NCBI GenBank assembly: GCA_028287105.1
Contig: JAQBQH010000150.1
Location: 1-64,000 of the forward strand
Length of the DNA stretch: 64,000 nucleotides
From: Myxococcales bacterium
Lineage (GTDB): Bacteria; Myxococcota_A; Polyangia; Palsa-1104
Direction of reading: 5' to 3'
Part shown: positions 51,428 through 60,310 of the stretch, piece by piece
Position numbering within the stretch: the stretch's first letter is position 1
Layout of the letters: every line of letters begins with the position of its first letter
Position numbers and translations under genes: made by a program
Notes under the pieces: model-generated
What the model was told of the DNA's origin: nothing
What the model saw: only the letters and a program-made list of their open reading frames with translations
The model's database searches: none

Positions 51428-52546
51428 CTAGGTGCGTCGGTGGGCGTCGCGCGCGGCGCGATAGAAGCGGCCGAGATGGTGGAGCATGAGCGGCGGGTCT
51501 TGCCACGGCACGTCGGTGAAGCGGCCGGGGATGGGCAGCCACGACGCCAGCGAGAGGCGGTTCTCCGACGCGGCACGCCAGACGTCCTCGGGGAACATCG
51601 GGATTACGCGATCGACGCGCGGTCGCGGCGGCTGCACGCGCGGCACGCCGCCGAGGAGCTCGCGAACGGCGCGCGCGAAGTCGACGCCGGCGAGGCCGCC
51701 CATGTGAATCGTCGGCACCGGGCGCGCGTTGAGCTCGATGATCTGCAGCCGCCCCTCGGGGTCCTCGACCCAATCGAGCGCGCAGAAGCCGTGATAGCCG
51801 GAGCGCGCGCCCACCTTGCGGATGATCGGCTCGACGTCGGCGTGGCTCATGAAACGGCGCGCGCTCGACGGGCCGAACGGGCCCGGCCAGGTGCGCACCT
51901 TGTACGCGGACATCCAGGCGATCGGCGCGCCGCGGTCGTACAGGACGACGCTGTTGCCGATGGGGCCCTCGACGTAACGCTGGGCGACGACGAGGCCGCC
52001 GCCGGCGACGGCGCGCCACGCGGCTTCGAGATCGGCGTGGTCGCGGACGAGGCGCACGCCGAGGCCGGCGAAGCCGCTCGACTGCTTGAGCATGAGCGGC
52101 AGGCCCAGCGCGTCGACGGCGGAGCGCGCGTCGGCGAGGCTGGCGCAGGTTCGCGACGGTGGGACCGGCAGCCCGGATGCGGTCGCCAGCTCGCAGAATG
52201 CCGCCTTGGATGCGAGCGTGCGCGACCACGGATGGCTGGCAGCGATGGGGAGGATGCCGTCGAGCCACGGTTCGTGGCGGCGCTCGGCGAGCGCGGAGAG
52301 CAGCGGATCGTCGACGACGAGCACCCAATCGTACCGGGTGTCGGCGAGATGGTCGCGGAGCGCGTCGACGTAGGCGTCGAGCTCCGGCGGCGCGTCGATG
52401 ATCTCGTCGACGAAGCGGGTCTGCGCCAGGGGCCAGCGGCGCGGGCAGAAGGCGGCGACGTGGGTGCCGGCGGCGCGCAGCACGCGTGGCAGGCGCGCCG
52501 GCGAGAGCCACTCGCTGCCGCAGGCGACGAGGATGGTCGGCTTCAC
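51428..52546 (-). CDS. ATP-grasp domain protein
   Basis: A 372-residue protein. The pre-ATP-grasp region includes LVACGSEWLSPARLPRVLR. The grasp has LPLMLKQSSGFAGLGVRLV (ATP-binding Lys), VAQRYVEG and IIELNARPVP (metal ligands Glu and Asn). ATP-grasp enzymes join a carboxylate to an amine or other nucleophile by way of an acyl phosphate. Its ATG overlaps the stop of the glycosyltransferase (ATGA at 52543-52546), so it most likely modifies the same product. The substrate is unknown. Confidence 0.87.
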   Translation of the reverse strand: MKPTILVACGSEWLSPARLPRVLRAAGTHVAAFCPRRWPLAQTRFVDEIIDAPPELDAYVDALRDHLADTRYDWVLVVDDPLLSALAERRHEPWLDGILPIAASHPWSRTLASKAAFCELATASGLPVPPSRTCASLADARSAVDALGLPLMLKQSSGFAGLGVRLVRDHADLEAAWRAVAGGGLVVAQRYVEGPIGNSVVLYDRGAPIAWMSAYKVRTWPGPFGPSSARRFMSHADVEPIIRKVGARSGYHGFCALDWVEDPEGRLQIIELNARPVPTIHMGGLAGVDFARAVRELLGGVPRVQPPRPRVDRVIPMFPEDVWRAASENRLSLASWLPIPGRFTDVPWQDPPLMLHHLGRFYRAARDAHRRT

Positions 52547-53766
52547 GCGGCGTCTCCGGCGCGGAGCTCGGCGTGGATCTCGGCGCGATGGCCGCCGTAG
52601 CGCTCGAGGAACGACGCCGCCTCGCCGAGCGCATCGGAGTCGCGCAGGCGCAGCGCGTAGTCGAGACAGTGCGCCTGCACGCGCGGCGAGCCGAGCAGCT
52701 GCTCGATCGCCGTCGCCAGCTGCGCGCCGGCGAGGCGCGGCGAGGGCAGGGTGGCGGCGACGCCGAGCCGCACCAGTCGCGCGGCGTTGTCGGGCTGATC
52801 GTGCGCGAACGGAACGACGACCTGCGGGATGCCGGCCGCCAACGCAGCTGCCGCCGAGCCGATCCCACCGTGATGCACCAACGCGGAGGTGCGCGGCAGG
52901 ACTCGGCTCAGCGGCAGATACGAGACGTGGCGCACCGACGGCGGCAGCGACGCGGGCAGCTGCTCGGGGTGCGCGGTCAAGAAGAGGGCGCGCCGGTCGA
53001 GGCGGCGCGTGGCGTCGACGGCGGCGGCGAAGAACTCGCGCGCGTGGCGGTTGCCGGTCCCGGGCGTGAAGACGATCGGCCGCTCGTCGAGGAGCGCGTC
53101 GAGACCGTCGAGCTCACGATGATCGAGATCGAAGAGCGGAAAGCCCGGCAGCGTCATGCGGCGCGGCCAATCGCGCTGCGGCGGTGCGAACCAGCTGGGA
53201 AACATCGCCACGAACGGGTGGTCGCCGTCCCAGCCGTGCGACAAGACGCGCGCGATCGGCGGCAGCCCCTTGACCGCGCGGAAGGCGTTGAGCGGCGGGC
53301 CCACGACGCGGTCGACGATCCAGCGGTCGGCGGCCCAGCGCATCGACCGCTTCACCCAGGTGTCGGCGCTGCGCAGGATCGCCGGCGAGAGCAGCAGCGT
53401 CGCCGTGCGCACGCCCAGCTTCTCCTCGGCGACGCGCGCACCATACGCCAGCGTATGGGCGACCACGACCGAGTCCCGATGCGCGGCCGCCAGCTCGTAG
53501 ACGGGCCGGATGAGCGTCGTCACCCAATCCATGACGAAGCGAAAGCCGCGCGTGCGGTCCATGAACTTCGGGCTGTCGCACAGCGCGTCGTACTCGTCCT
53601 CGTCGCCGAGCGGCTCGAAGTAGAGGCCGCTTCGGCGCACCAGCTCGGCGAAGTGCGGGTTCGCCGCGACGGTGACCTCGTGGCCGCGCGCGCGCAGCGC
53701 TCGACCCAGGCCGACGAACGGCAAGACATCGCCCGTCGACCCCAATGGCACGAGGAGCGCGTGCAT
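52543..53766 (-). CDS. GT1-family (UGT/erythromycin-type) glycosyltransferase
   Basis: A 407-residue GT-B enzyme. It begins with LVPLGSTGDVLPFVGLGRALRARGHEVT, the acceptor domain, and has the nucleotide-sugar signature HHGGIGSAAAALAAGIP with VVVPFAHDQPDNA (about 320-350). These enzymes glycosylate lipophilic small molecules such as macrolides, carotenoids or sterols. The start lies six bases after the stop of the prenyl-synthase fusion, so the natural acceptor may be an isoprenoid product; this is inference. Confidence 0.92.
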   Translation of the reverse strand: MHALLVPLGSTGDVLPFVGLGRALRARGHEVTVAANPHFAELVRRSGLYFEPLGDEDEYDALCDSPKFMDRTRGFRFVMDWVTTLIRPVYELAAAHRDSVVVAHTLAYGARVAEEKLGVRTATLLLSPAILRSADTWVKRSMRWAADRWIVDRVVGPPLNAFRAVKGLPPIARVLSHGWDGDHPFVAMFPSWFAPPQRDWPRRMTLPGFPLFDLDHRELDGLDALLDERPIVFTPGTGNRHAREFFAAAVDATRRLDRRALFLTAHPEQLPASLPPSVRHVSYLPLSRVLPRTSALVHHGGIGSAAAALAAGIPQVVVPFAHDQPDNAARLVRLGVAATLPSPRLAGAQLATAIEQLLGSPRVQAHCLDYALRLRDSDALGEAASFLERYGGHRAEIHAELRAGDAA

Positions 53767-53772
53767 GACGGC

Positions 53773-56046
53773 TTAGTAGTGGCGTTCGAGGATGTACCAG
53801 CCGAAGGCGCGCAACATGACCTTCGGGATGGTATCGGGGAGGAGCGGATCGGCCGCCTGCCACGCGGCTTCGACGAGGTCGCGCGCTTCGTCGGCGCACG
53901 CCTGCACGGCGCCGATGGTCTCGAGCTGCTCGACGACGGCGCTGACGATGGTCGGATCCTCGGGCTTCGACTTGAGCGTGTTCGACAGCGCGCGGCGACC
54001 CGCGGCGTCGAGCCGGCCCATCGCCTTGGCGACGGGATGCGTGATCGAGCCGTTGGTGATGTCTTCGCCGCGCGCCTTGAGATCGCCCTTGAAGCCGCGC
54101 AGGTTGAGGACGTCGTCGACGATCTGGAACGCGAGGCCGAGCGCCTCGAAGAAGCGCCCCACCGCTTCGATCTGCGCATCCGAGCCGCCGCCCGCGACCG
54201 CGCCCATGCGCGCCAGCGCCGCTGCCGGTGCCGCCGCCTTGAGGCGGTGCTTGGCCAGGACCGCGCGCTCCAACTCGCGCGAGTCGCCGGAGACCACGGC
54301 GCGCTCGAGCTGCGCGTCGAGGCCGTCGAGATCGATCGCCTGACCGGCGTGGCCGGCGCGCATCGCCTCGAAGTAGAGATCGTAGAGGCGCAGCTTGTCG
54401 TGCGCCGAGACCTCGCTGGTGCGGAGCAGGCGCTGGGTGATGAAGTATCCCGCGGTGCCCGAGTTGATGGCGATGGGCTCGCCGTGAATGAGATGGCAGG
54501 CGGGGCCGCCGCGGCGCAGCGTCGACTTGTCCTCGACGTCGTCGACGATGAGCGAGCCGACGTGCATGAGCTCCGGGATGGCGAGCCACTGAACGAACTT
54601 CCGCGAGTCGCCTTCGACGACGTCGCAGCAGGCGAGGGCGGCGTAGGAGCGCCACGACTTGCCGCCGCGATCGGCGATGTCGCGCAGGGGCTTGAAGAGC
54701 GAGCGCGCGATCTGCGCCGTGTCGACGCCGTCCATGTACTGCTCGCGCTCGTCGCCGGCGATCAGATCGCGCACCTCGGCGTGGGTCGGCTCGAGCGGCA
54801 TGAGCGCGGCCACCGAACGGCGCACCTCCTCACCGACGGCGCTGAAGAACTCGTCGAGGTCGCGCACCGGCTCGAAGCCCGAGCGCTCGATGTAGCCGAG
54901 GCCGGCGACGGCGGCGCCGCGCACGCTGCCGCTGGCGTTGATGCGCCCTTCCCAGAAGGCCGGCTTCGAGATGCAGGTGATGAACTCCTGATCGGCGAAG
55001 GCGGCGTCGAGGGTCAGATCGATCTTCGCTTCGGGCACCTGCAGGCGCCAGCGCAGCGGGTAGTCATAGAAGGTGCGGGTCGAGCGCCAGGCCTTGGCGT
55101 CGGGAGTGAAGCTCATGTCGGTGTAGTCGTGGCGGTAGCCGGCCGAGTCGATGTGGATGGCCCACTGGCCGAGGATGGCGCCGTCGACGACACGCACCAG
55201 GGCGTAGGCGGTCAGCTCCTCGCCGCTGTCGAGCTGCACGGCGGCCCAGTTCCAGGCGACGTCGGGGCGCTCTTGTTCGGCGGGCTCGGCGGGCTCGGCG
55301 GCCGCGGCCAGGAGCGCGTCGGGGGCGGCCGGTCGCGGTCCGCCGAACTCGTGATCGTACCAGCCCTGACCGGTCGCCACCGGCAGCGTCGAGCCGTGGA
55401 CCGTCACGCTGCCATCGACGCGGCAGCGCGGGATGAAGTAGTAGAACATGTCCTCGCCGTTCGGGCCGCGGACCACGCCGTCGTCGCCGTGACGCGTGAC
55501 GGGCTTCTGCGGATGGAAGGTGAGGTCGGCGCCGACTCCGAGCTTGCGATCGGTGAGCTCGAGGCGATAGCTGCCGTCGTCGTTCTTGGAGTAGCGCTGC
55601 CCGTCGAAGTCCAGCTCGAAGCGGCGCATGCCGACGTGCACCGGACCTTCGAAGATGCGATCGGGCGCCGGGATCTTGCCGCGCTCGAGGATCTCGAGCA
55701 TGGCGCGATTGAGGCGCGGGTCGCGCGAGCCGCGTCCGTTCTTGATGCGCTCGATGCCCATCTGGGGCGCGCTGGCGTCGACGCGCGAACGGGCGAGGTA
55801 CGTCTTGGCAGCCGCGTCCGAGAGCGCCCAGGTGCAGGAGTGCGCGTAGGTCGGCTCGCCGGTCGCCTCGTCCTTGCCCTTGATGATGCGGAAGAAGGCG
55901 GCGAAGAGGGAGAGCTCGCGGCCGTCGACCGTCTTTACGTGCGTGTTGACATACCACCACTCGGTGGCGGACGAACGGTGGGGCAGGTCATGAACAGCGA
56001 GATCGATAGGTCCTTTGACGGGCCAGTCTGCGAACGTGCGCTCCAC
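53773..56046 (-). CDS. CrtC/AttH-like domain fused to a GGPP-synthase-like polyprenyl synthase
   Basis: A 757-residue fusion. Residues 1-385 match the lipocalin-like CrtC/AttH fold: SATEWWYVNTHV, ELSLFAAFFRI, YDHEFGG and the second lobe ending in FWEGRI. CrtC is carotenoid 1,2-hydratase; related folds also act as cyclases. Residues 420-757 are a trans-prenyl synthase: LIVDDVEDKSTLRRGGPACH holds DDxxD, and the second motif is DDVLN (FQIVDDVLNLRG) followed by GEDITNGSITHP. DDxxN and these flanks resemble eukaryotic-type GGPP synthases. GTG 56046 has GAGGTGA upstream. It leads the operon with GT1 and ATP-grasp genes. Confidence 0.88.
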   Translation of the reverse strand: MERTFADWPVKGPIDLAVHDLPHRSSATEWWYVNTHVKTVDGRELSLFAAFFRIIKGKDEATGEPTYAHSCTWALSDAAAKTYLARSRVDASAPQMGIERIKNGRGSRDPRLNRAMLEILERGKIPAPDRIFEGPVHVGMRRFELDFDGQRYSKNDDGSYRLELTDRKLGVGADLTFHPQKPVTRHGDDGVVRGPNGEDMFYYFIPRCRVDGSVTVHGSTLPVATGQGWYDHEFGGPRPAAPDALLAAAAEPAEPAEQERPDVAWNWAAVQLDSGEELTAYALVRVVDGAILGQWAIHIDSAGYRHDYTDMSFTPDAKAWRSTRTFYDYPLRWRLQVPEAKIDLTLDAAFADQEFITCISKPAFWEGRINASGSVRGAAVAGLGYIERSGFEPVRDLDEFFSAVGEEVRRSVAALMPLEPTHAEVRDLIAGDEREQYMDGVDTAQIARSLFKPLRDIADRGGKSWRSYAALACCDVVEGDSRKFVQWLAIPELMHVGSLIVDDVEDKSTLRRGGPACHLIHGEPIAINSGTAGYFITQRLLRTSEVSAHDKLRLYDLYFEAMRAGHAGQAIDLDGLDAQLERAVVSGDSRELERAVLAKHRLKAAAPAAALARMGAVAGGGSDAQIEAVGRFFEALGLAFQIVDDVLNLRGFKGDLKARGEDITNGSITHPVAKAMGRLDAAGRRALSNTLKSKPEDPTIVSAVVEQLETIGAVQACADEARDLVEAAWQAADPLLPDTIPKVMLRAFGWYILERHY

Positions 56047-56218
56047 GCGATCACCTCAATCAGTCGGATGATGGGTGCCGCATCGCGGGCGGCGGGGACA
56101 AATCCCGGATTAAGAATTTCCTGAATCAAAGTTTGTTGATCGCGTCGCTGCCGACGCATGTTTCGAGCGCATTTCGGCTGGCGGGTACAGCGCGCCGGCG
56201 TGCTAGAGTCCGGCGCGT
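56047..56218. other. Divergent promoter region of the isoprenoid operon
   Basis: This 172-base gap separates divergent starts at 56046 and 56219. It has an AT-richer patch at about 56100-56140, likely promoter DNA for the minus-strand operon. I see no clear -35/-10 pair or perfect palindrome. Confidence 0.4.
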
Positions 56219-57976
56219 TTGAAGGTCGCCCTGCAGCGCTTTCTCGCCTCGCGAAAGGCGATATGGGTCGCCATCGGCCTCGGCCTCTTGCTCGTGACCC
56301 CGTCGTTGACCGTCGGGCTCGTTGCGGACGATTGGTTGCAGTTGTTGGTCGCGCGCGGCCTGCGCCCGTTCGCGGGCCTGCCCGCCAGTCGCCTCGACCT
56401 GTTCAGCTTCGCCGGCCACGACCCGGCCACCATCCAGCCGCTCGTCGACGCCGGCCTGTTCCCGTGGTGGACCGATCCGTCGGTGAAGCTGGCCTTCTGG
56501 CGCCCGCTGGCGTCGCTCACGCATCTCGCCGATTGGACGCTTTGGCCGAACGCGGCCTGGGCGATGCACCTGCACAACCTGGCCTGGTTCGGCCTGGCGC
56601 TGGCGGCGACGGCGGCGGTCTATCGGCGCTTCCTCGACGGCTGGTCGGTCGGGCTGGCCACGCTCCTCTACGCCATCGACGACGCGCACGGCCCGGCGGT
56701 CGGCTGGGTCGCCAACCGCAACGCCATGGTCGCGGTCGCCTTCGCGCTGCCGGTCCTCCTGCTGCACGATCGGTGGCGACGGCAGGCCTGGCGCGCGGGC
56801 GCGGTCGTCGCGCCAGTATGGCTCGGGGTCGCGCTCCTTGCCGGCGAGTCGTCCATCGCCGTCGTCGGCTACGTCGCCGCCTACGCGCTCTGTCTCGATC
56901 GCTCCCCATGGCGTGCGCGTCTCGCGTCGCTGGCGCCGTATCTCGTGGTGGTCGTCGTGTGGCGCGTCGTCTATCACGCGCTCGGCTACGGCACCGCGCA
57001 CTCCGGCGTGTATCTCGATCCCGGCAGCGATCCGGCGGCGTTCCTGCGCGCGCTGCCGTCGCGTGCGGCATTCCTGCTGACGGGGCAGCTGGCGCTGCCG
57101 TGGTCCGATCTGGCGTCGCTCTATCCGTTCATCTCGGCGCACGCCGCGCGCGTCATGCTCCTGGCGGCGTTCGCCACCGTCGCGCTCCTCGCGGCGCTCT
57201 TCGCGCCCTTGTGCCGCCGCGATCCGGTGGCGCGCTTCTTCGCGCTCGGCGCGCTCCTCTCGGTCGTCCCGATCGCGTCGACGTTCCCCGCCGACCGCCT
57301 GCTCTGGTTCGTCGGCGTCGGCGCCATGGGCCTCCTCGCGCGCTGGCTCGCCGCCGGCCCGCGCGGCGTCGTCCCCGTCGCCGCCGCGTCGCTCATGATC
57401 CTGGTGCACCTCGTCCTACCGCTGGTGGCGCTGCCGGTGCGCTCGCGATCGATGGACGCGGTGCGCACGCCGCTCATGCGCGCCAACGCCAGCCTGCCGC
57501 CCTCATCAGCGCTCGCCGGCAAGACGCTCATCGCCATCAATCCCCCGTCCGACTTCTTCCTCGGCTACCTCGTCCTCCTTCGCGCCGCCGAAGGCGCGCC
57601 GCTCCCCCGCGCCCGCTGGCTCGCAACCGGCACCAGCGCCGTCCGCGTCACCCGCCAGGACGACCGCACGCTCCTCGTCCGCCCCGACAACGGCTACCTC
57701 GCCTACGTCAGCGAACGAATGCTCCGCGATCTCCGCCGCCCCTTCACCCGCGGCGACGAGGTCCGCCTCACCGGCGTGACCATCACCATCACCGACGTCC
57801 TCCCCGACGGCCGCCCCGCCGAAATCCGCGCGCGCTTCGACCGCCCGCTCGAGGACCCCACCCTCGTCTTCGTGAAGTGGGGCACCACCGGCTACGTCCC
57901 CTTCGTCCCCCCACCCATCAACACGCCCGTCACCCTCACCGCCATCAGCTTCTTGGAAGCCGTCTTCGGCAAGTAA
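56219..57976 (+). CDS. Polytopic membrane protein, GT-C/PMT-like
   Basis: A 585-residue protein with about 10-12 hydrophobic segments to residue 420. An acidic DDW motif (LVADDWLQLL, about 34-43) sits in the first loop, as in GT-C glycosyltransferases that use polyprenyl-phosphate sugars. The C-terminal 150 residues are soluble and beta-rich (VTITITDVLPDGRPAEI). The start is a TTG at 56219. It faces the prenyl-synthase operon, so a link through isoprenoid carriers is possible but unproven. Its 3' part (57500-57970) is even richer in C than its neighbours. Confidence 0.75.
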   Translation: MKVALQRFLASRKAIWVAIGLGLLLVTPSLTVGLVADDWLQLLVARGLRPFAGLPASRLDLFSFAGHDPATIQPLVDAGLFPWWTDPSVKLAFWRPLASLTHLADWTLWPNAAWAMHLHNLAWFGLALAATAAVYRRFLDGWSVGLATLLYAIDDAHGPAVGWVANRNAMVAVAFALPVLLLHDRWRRQAWRAGAVVAPVWLGVALLAGESSIAVVGYVAAYALCLDRSPWRARLASLAPYLVVVVVWRVVYHALGYGTAHSGVYLDPGSDPAAFLRALPSRAAFLLTGQLALPWSDLASLYPFISAHAARVMLLAAFATVALLAALFAPLCRRDPVARFFALGALLSVVPIASTFPADRLLWFVGVGAMGLLARWLAAGPRGVVPVAAASLMILVHLVLPLVALPVRSRSMDAVRTPLMRANASLPPSSALAGKTLIAINPPSDFFLGYLVLLRAAEGAPLPRARWLATGTSAVRVTRQDDRTLLVRPDNGYLAYVSERMLRDLRRPFTRGDEVRLTGVTITITDVLPDGRPAEIRARFDRPLEDPTLVFVKWGTTGYVPFVPPPINTPVTLTAISFLEAVFGK

Positions 57977-57979
57977 CGC

Positions 57980-58840
57980 CTACCCCCGCCGCCGAATCAG
58001 CCCCTCCTGCGCCGTCGACGCGACCAACCTTCCATCCCGCGTAAACAGCCGACCCCTGACCAACCCGCGCGCCCCGTGCGCCGCCGGGCTATCCATGACG
58101 TGCAACAACCACTCGTCGACCCGAAACGGCTGATGAAACCACATCACGTGATCCAAGCTCGCGATCTGCATCCCCGGCGTCAACCACGTCACCCCGTGCG
58201 GCAGGAGCGACGTCGTCACGAACGAGTAGTCGGACGCGTACGCGAGCAGGTAGTGATGCAGCGCGGGATCATCCGGCAGGCGCCCAATCGTTCGTAGCCA
58301 CACCATCCGTCGCGCCGGCTGCGGCGGCGGCGCCAGCGGATCGTCACCCGGGTCGACCGGACGCATCTCGAACGGCCGCTCGGCCTCGGCGCGCGCGCGC
58401 ACGAACGCCGGCAGGCGCGTGAGGCGCTTCGAGATCTCCTGCTCGGTCTCGAGCGACTCGGGCGCGGGCGCCTCGGGCATCTCGTCCTGATGCTCGAGCC
58501 CCGGCTCGGACTTCTGAAACGACGCCGCCAGGTTGAAGATCGCGTGCCCGCTCTGGATCGCGACCACGCGGCGCGTGGTGAACGAGCCGCCGTCGCGAAT
58601 GCGATCGACGTCGTAGACGATCGGCTTGTGCACGTCGCCCGGACGCAGGAAGTAGGCGTGGAGCGAGTGCACGTGGCGCTCCGACGGCACCGTCTGCACC
58701 GCCGCCGAGAGCGCCTGGCCGAGCACCTGCCCGCCGAAGACCGTCCCCCAGCCGAGGTCCTGGCTCTGTCCGCGAAATAGATTCTCTTCGATTCGTTCCA
58801 GCGCGAGCTGCGTCACCAGCTCGTCGAGCACCTTGGGCAT
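57980..58840 (-). CDS. tesB: Acyl-CoA thioesterase II (TesB)
   Basis: A 286-residue double-hotdog thioesterase. Signatures are LFRGQSQDLGWGTVFGGQVLGQAL, VHSLHAYFLRPGD, IASLDHVMWFHQPFRVDEWLLH and the catalytic Asp in that second hotdog. It hydrolyses medium- and long-chain acyl-CoA. ATG 58840 begins four bases after the stop of the receiver gene at 58845, so they share an mRNA. Confidence 0.94.
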   Translation of the reverse strand: MPKVLDELVTQLALERIEENLFRGQSQDLGWGTVFGGQVLGQALSAAVQTVPSERHVHSLHAYFLRPGDVHKPIVYDVDRIRDGGSFTTRRVVAIQSGHAIFNLAASFQKSEPGLEHQDEMPEAPAPESLETEQEISKRLTRLPAFVRARAEAERPFEMRPVDPGDDPLAPPPQPARRMVWLRTIGRLPDDPALHHYLLAYASDYSFVTTSLLPHGVTWLTPGMQIASLDHVMWFHQPFRVDEWLLHVMDSPAAHGARGLVRGRLFTRDGRLVASTAQEGLIRRRG

Positions 58841-58844
58841 GGCC

Positions 58845-59183
58845 TCATTGTAACGTCGAGACCAGCTCCTCGGGCGTCGCATTCTCGACGACCGTGTGGG
58901 CCACCGCCTGCGCGGCCAGCTTCATGCGGAACGGCAGCGCCTTCGAGTACAGGACACGGCGCGCGTGCGGGATGCGATGGCGCACTTCGAGCAGCAGCTC
59001 GGCGCCGTTGTCACGGTCGGACAGGTTGAAGTCCGACAACACCGCGTCGAAGACCAGCTCGTCGAGGCAGTGGCGCGCATCGGCGGCGTCGACCGCGACC
59101 ACGACGTGATGGCCGGCCAACTCGAGCGCGCGCTTGTTGAGGAACGCGATCGCTTCGTCGTCTTCCACCATCAAGATCAGCAC
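58845..59183 (-). CDS. Atypical single-domain response regulator
   Basis: A 112-residue receiver from a GTG start. The acidic residues (MVEDDEA) and phospho-acceptor Asp51 (VLSDFNLSD) are intact, and SKALPF follows where the switch Thr/Ser would be. The conserved Lys of the K-P motif is missing: the sequence there is HTVVENATPEEL. Loss of that Lys usually weakens phosphorylation-dependent signalling. It is in one transcript with tesB, an unusual pairing. No kinase is adjacent. Confidence 0.85.
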   Translation of the reverse strand: MLILMVEDDEAIAFLNKRALELAGHHVVVAVDAADARHCLDELVFDAVLSDFNLSDRDNGAELLLEVRHRIPHARRVLYSKALPFRMKLAAQAVAHTVVENATPEELVSTLQ

Positions 59184-59258
59184 CTCGAAATCGTGCGATG
59201 TCTGACAACGCTGCGCAAGCGTATTCGTTGCGCGTGCGGCGGCGCGGGTGCTCGCATT

Positions 59259-60257
59259 TTACGAGGGCTGCCGCGGCTGCATTCCGGCCTTACGGTAGAT
59301 GGCATCGATGACGCGCATGTTGGCGATGGCGTCGCTCGGCGGCGTCGCGATCGACGCACCTCGCAAGACGGCGGCGCAAAATGCCTCGAGCTGGTACTCG
59401 TAGCTCGGCCGCTTCGAGAGCCGCTCGACGCGCCGCTTGCCGCCGGCGATGATCGTGAGCTTGTGCGTGAGCTGCGGCAGGATCGGGTTGAAGACGCGCA
59501 GCTCGCCCTTGGAACCGACGACGCGCGCGCTCATGCGCAGGAGGCTCCAGGACCACATCGAGCAGCGCACCTGGCCGGTGTGGCCGCTCGGGAAGCGCAG
59601 CTCGGCCGTCATCGCGCGATCGATGTTGGCGTCGCGGCGCTTGGGCGTCGCCGAGACGACCTCGGGCTCTTCGCGACCGAGGAGGCGCGCCATGTGCACC
59701 GCGTAGCAGCCGGCGTCCATGGTGGCGCCGCCGGCGAGCGCCCAGTTGTAGCGGATGTCGGAGAAGCGGGGCAGCGGGAAGCAGAGCGCAGTTTCGACGC
59801 GCTCGAGGGTGCCGAGCTCGCCGGAGTCGACAATCTCGCGCATCCGAATCGCGACCGGGTGGTAGCGGTAGTGGAACGCCTCCATGACGACGAGGCCGCT
59901 GTCGGTGGCGGCGCGGGCGACCTCGGTCGCTTCGTCGGCGTTGGCGGTGAACGGCTTTTCGCAGAGGACGTGCTTGCCGGCTCGGAGCGCGGCGCGCGTC
60001 CAGCGGCCATGCAGGGCGTTCGGCAGCGGGTTGTAGACGGCGTCGACCTCGGGATCGGCGAGGAGCGCCTCGTACGAGTCGTGCGCGCGCGGGATGCCGT
60101 GCGCGCGTGCGAAGGCGGTGGCGCGGGCGCCATCGCGGGCGGCGACGGCGACGACGCGCGCTTCGGCGACGTGCGTGGCGGGGCGGATGAGCGCGAGGGG
60201 CGCGATGCGGGCGGCGCCGAGGATTCCGAAACGAATGACGTTGCCGTCGGTGGGCAT
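59259..60257 (-). CDS. Gfo/Idh/MocA family oxidoreductase
   Basis: A 332-residue NAD(P)-dependent oxidoreductase. The Rossmann part begins RFGILGAARIAPLALI. HVLCEKPFTANADEA carries the EKP motif that binds the nicotinamide, and the catalytic region is GGATMDAGCYAVHMARLL (Asp and His). The set matches trans-1,2-dihydrobenzene-1,2-diol or sugar dehydrogenases. ATG 60257 is used. It diverges from the lipoprotein at 60311 with about 53 bases between starts. Confidence 0.93.
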   Translation of the reverse strand: MPTDGNVIRFGILGAARIAPLALIRPATHVAEARVVAVAARDGARATAFARAHGIPRAHDSYEALLADPEVDAVYNPLPNALHGRWTRAALRAGKHVLCEKPFTANADEATEVARAATDSGLVVMEAFHYRYHPVAIRMREIVDSGELGTLERVETALCFPLPRFSDIRYNWALAGGATMDAGCYAVHMARLLGREEPEVVSATPKRRDANIDRAMTAELRFPSGHTGQVRCSMWSWSLLRMSARVVGSKGELRVFNPILPQLTHKLTIIAGGKRRVERLSKRPSYEYQLEAFCAAVLRGASIATPPSDAIANMRVIDAIYRKAGMQPRQPS

Positions 60258-60310
60258 CGCGGCGACGATGGCGGGTGCACCGCCGCGTGTCAATGCTAAG
60301 GTCTCCGATC

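Noticed and set aside
52486-56124. Plus-strand open frame of 1212 codons
   Set aside because: It lies antisense to the ATP-grasp, GT1 and prenyl-synthase genes, which all carry clear family motifs. Its product is a motif-free Arg/Ala/Val/Glu/His mixture typical of high-GC shadow frames.
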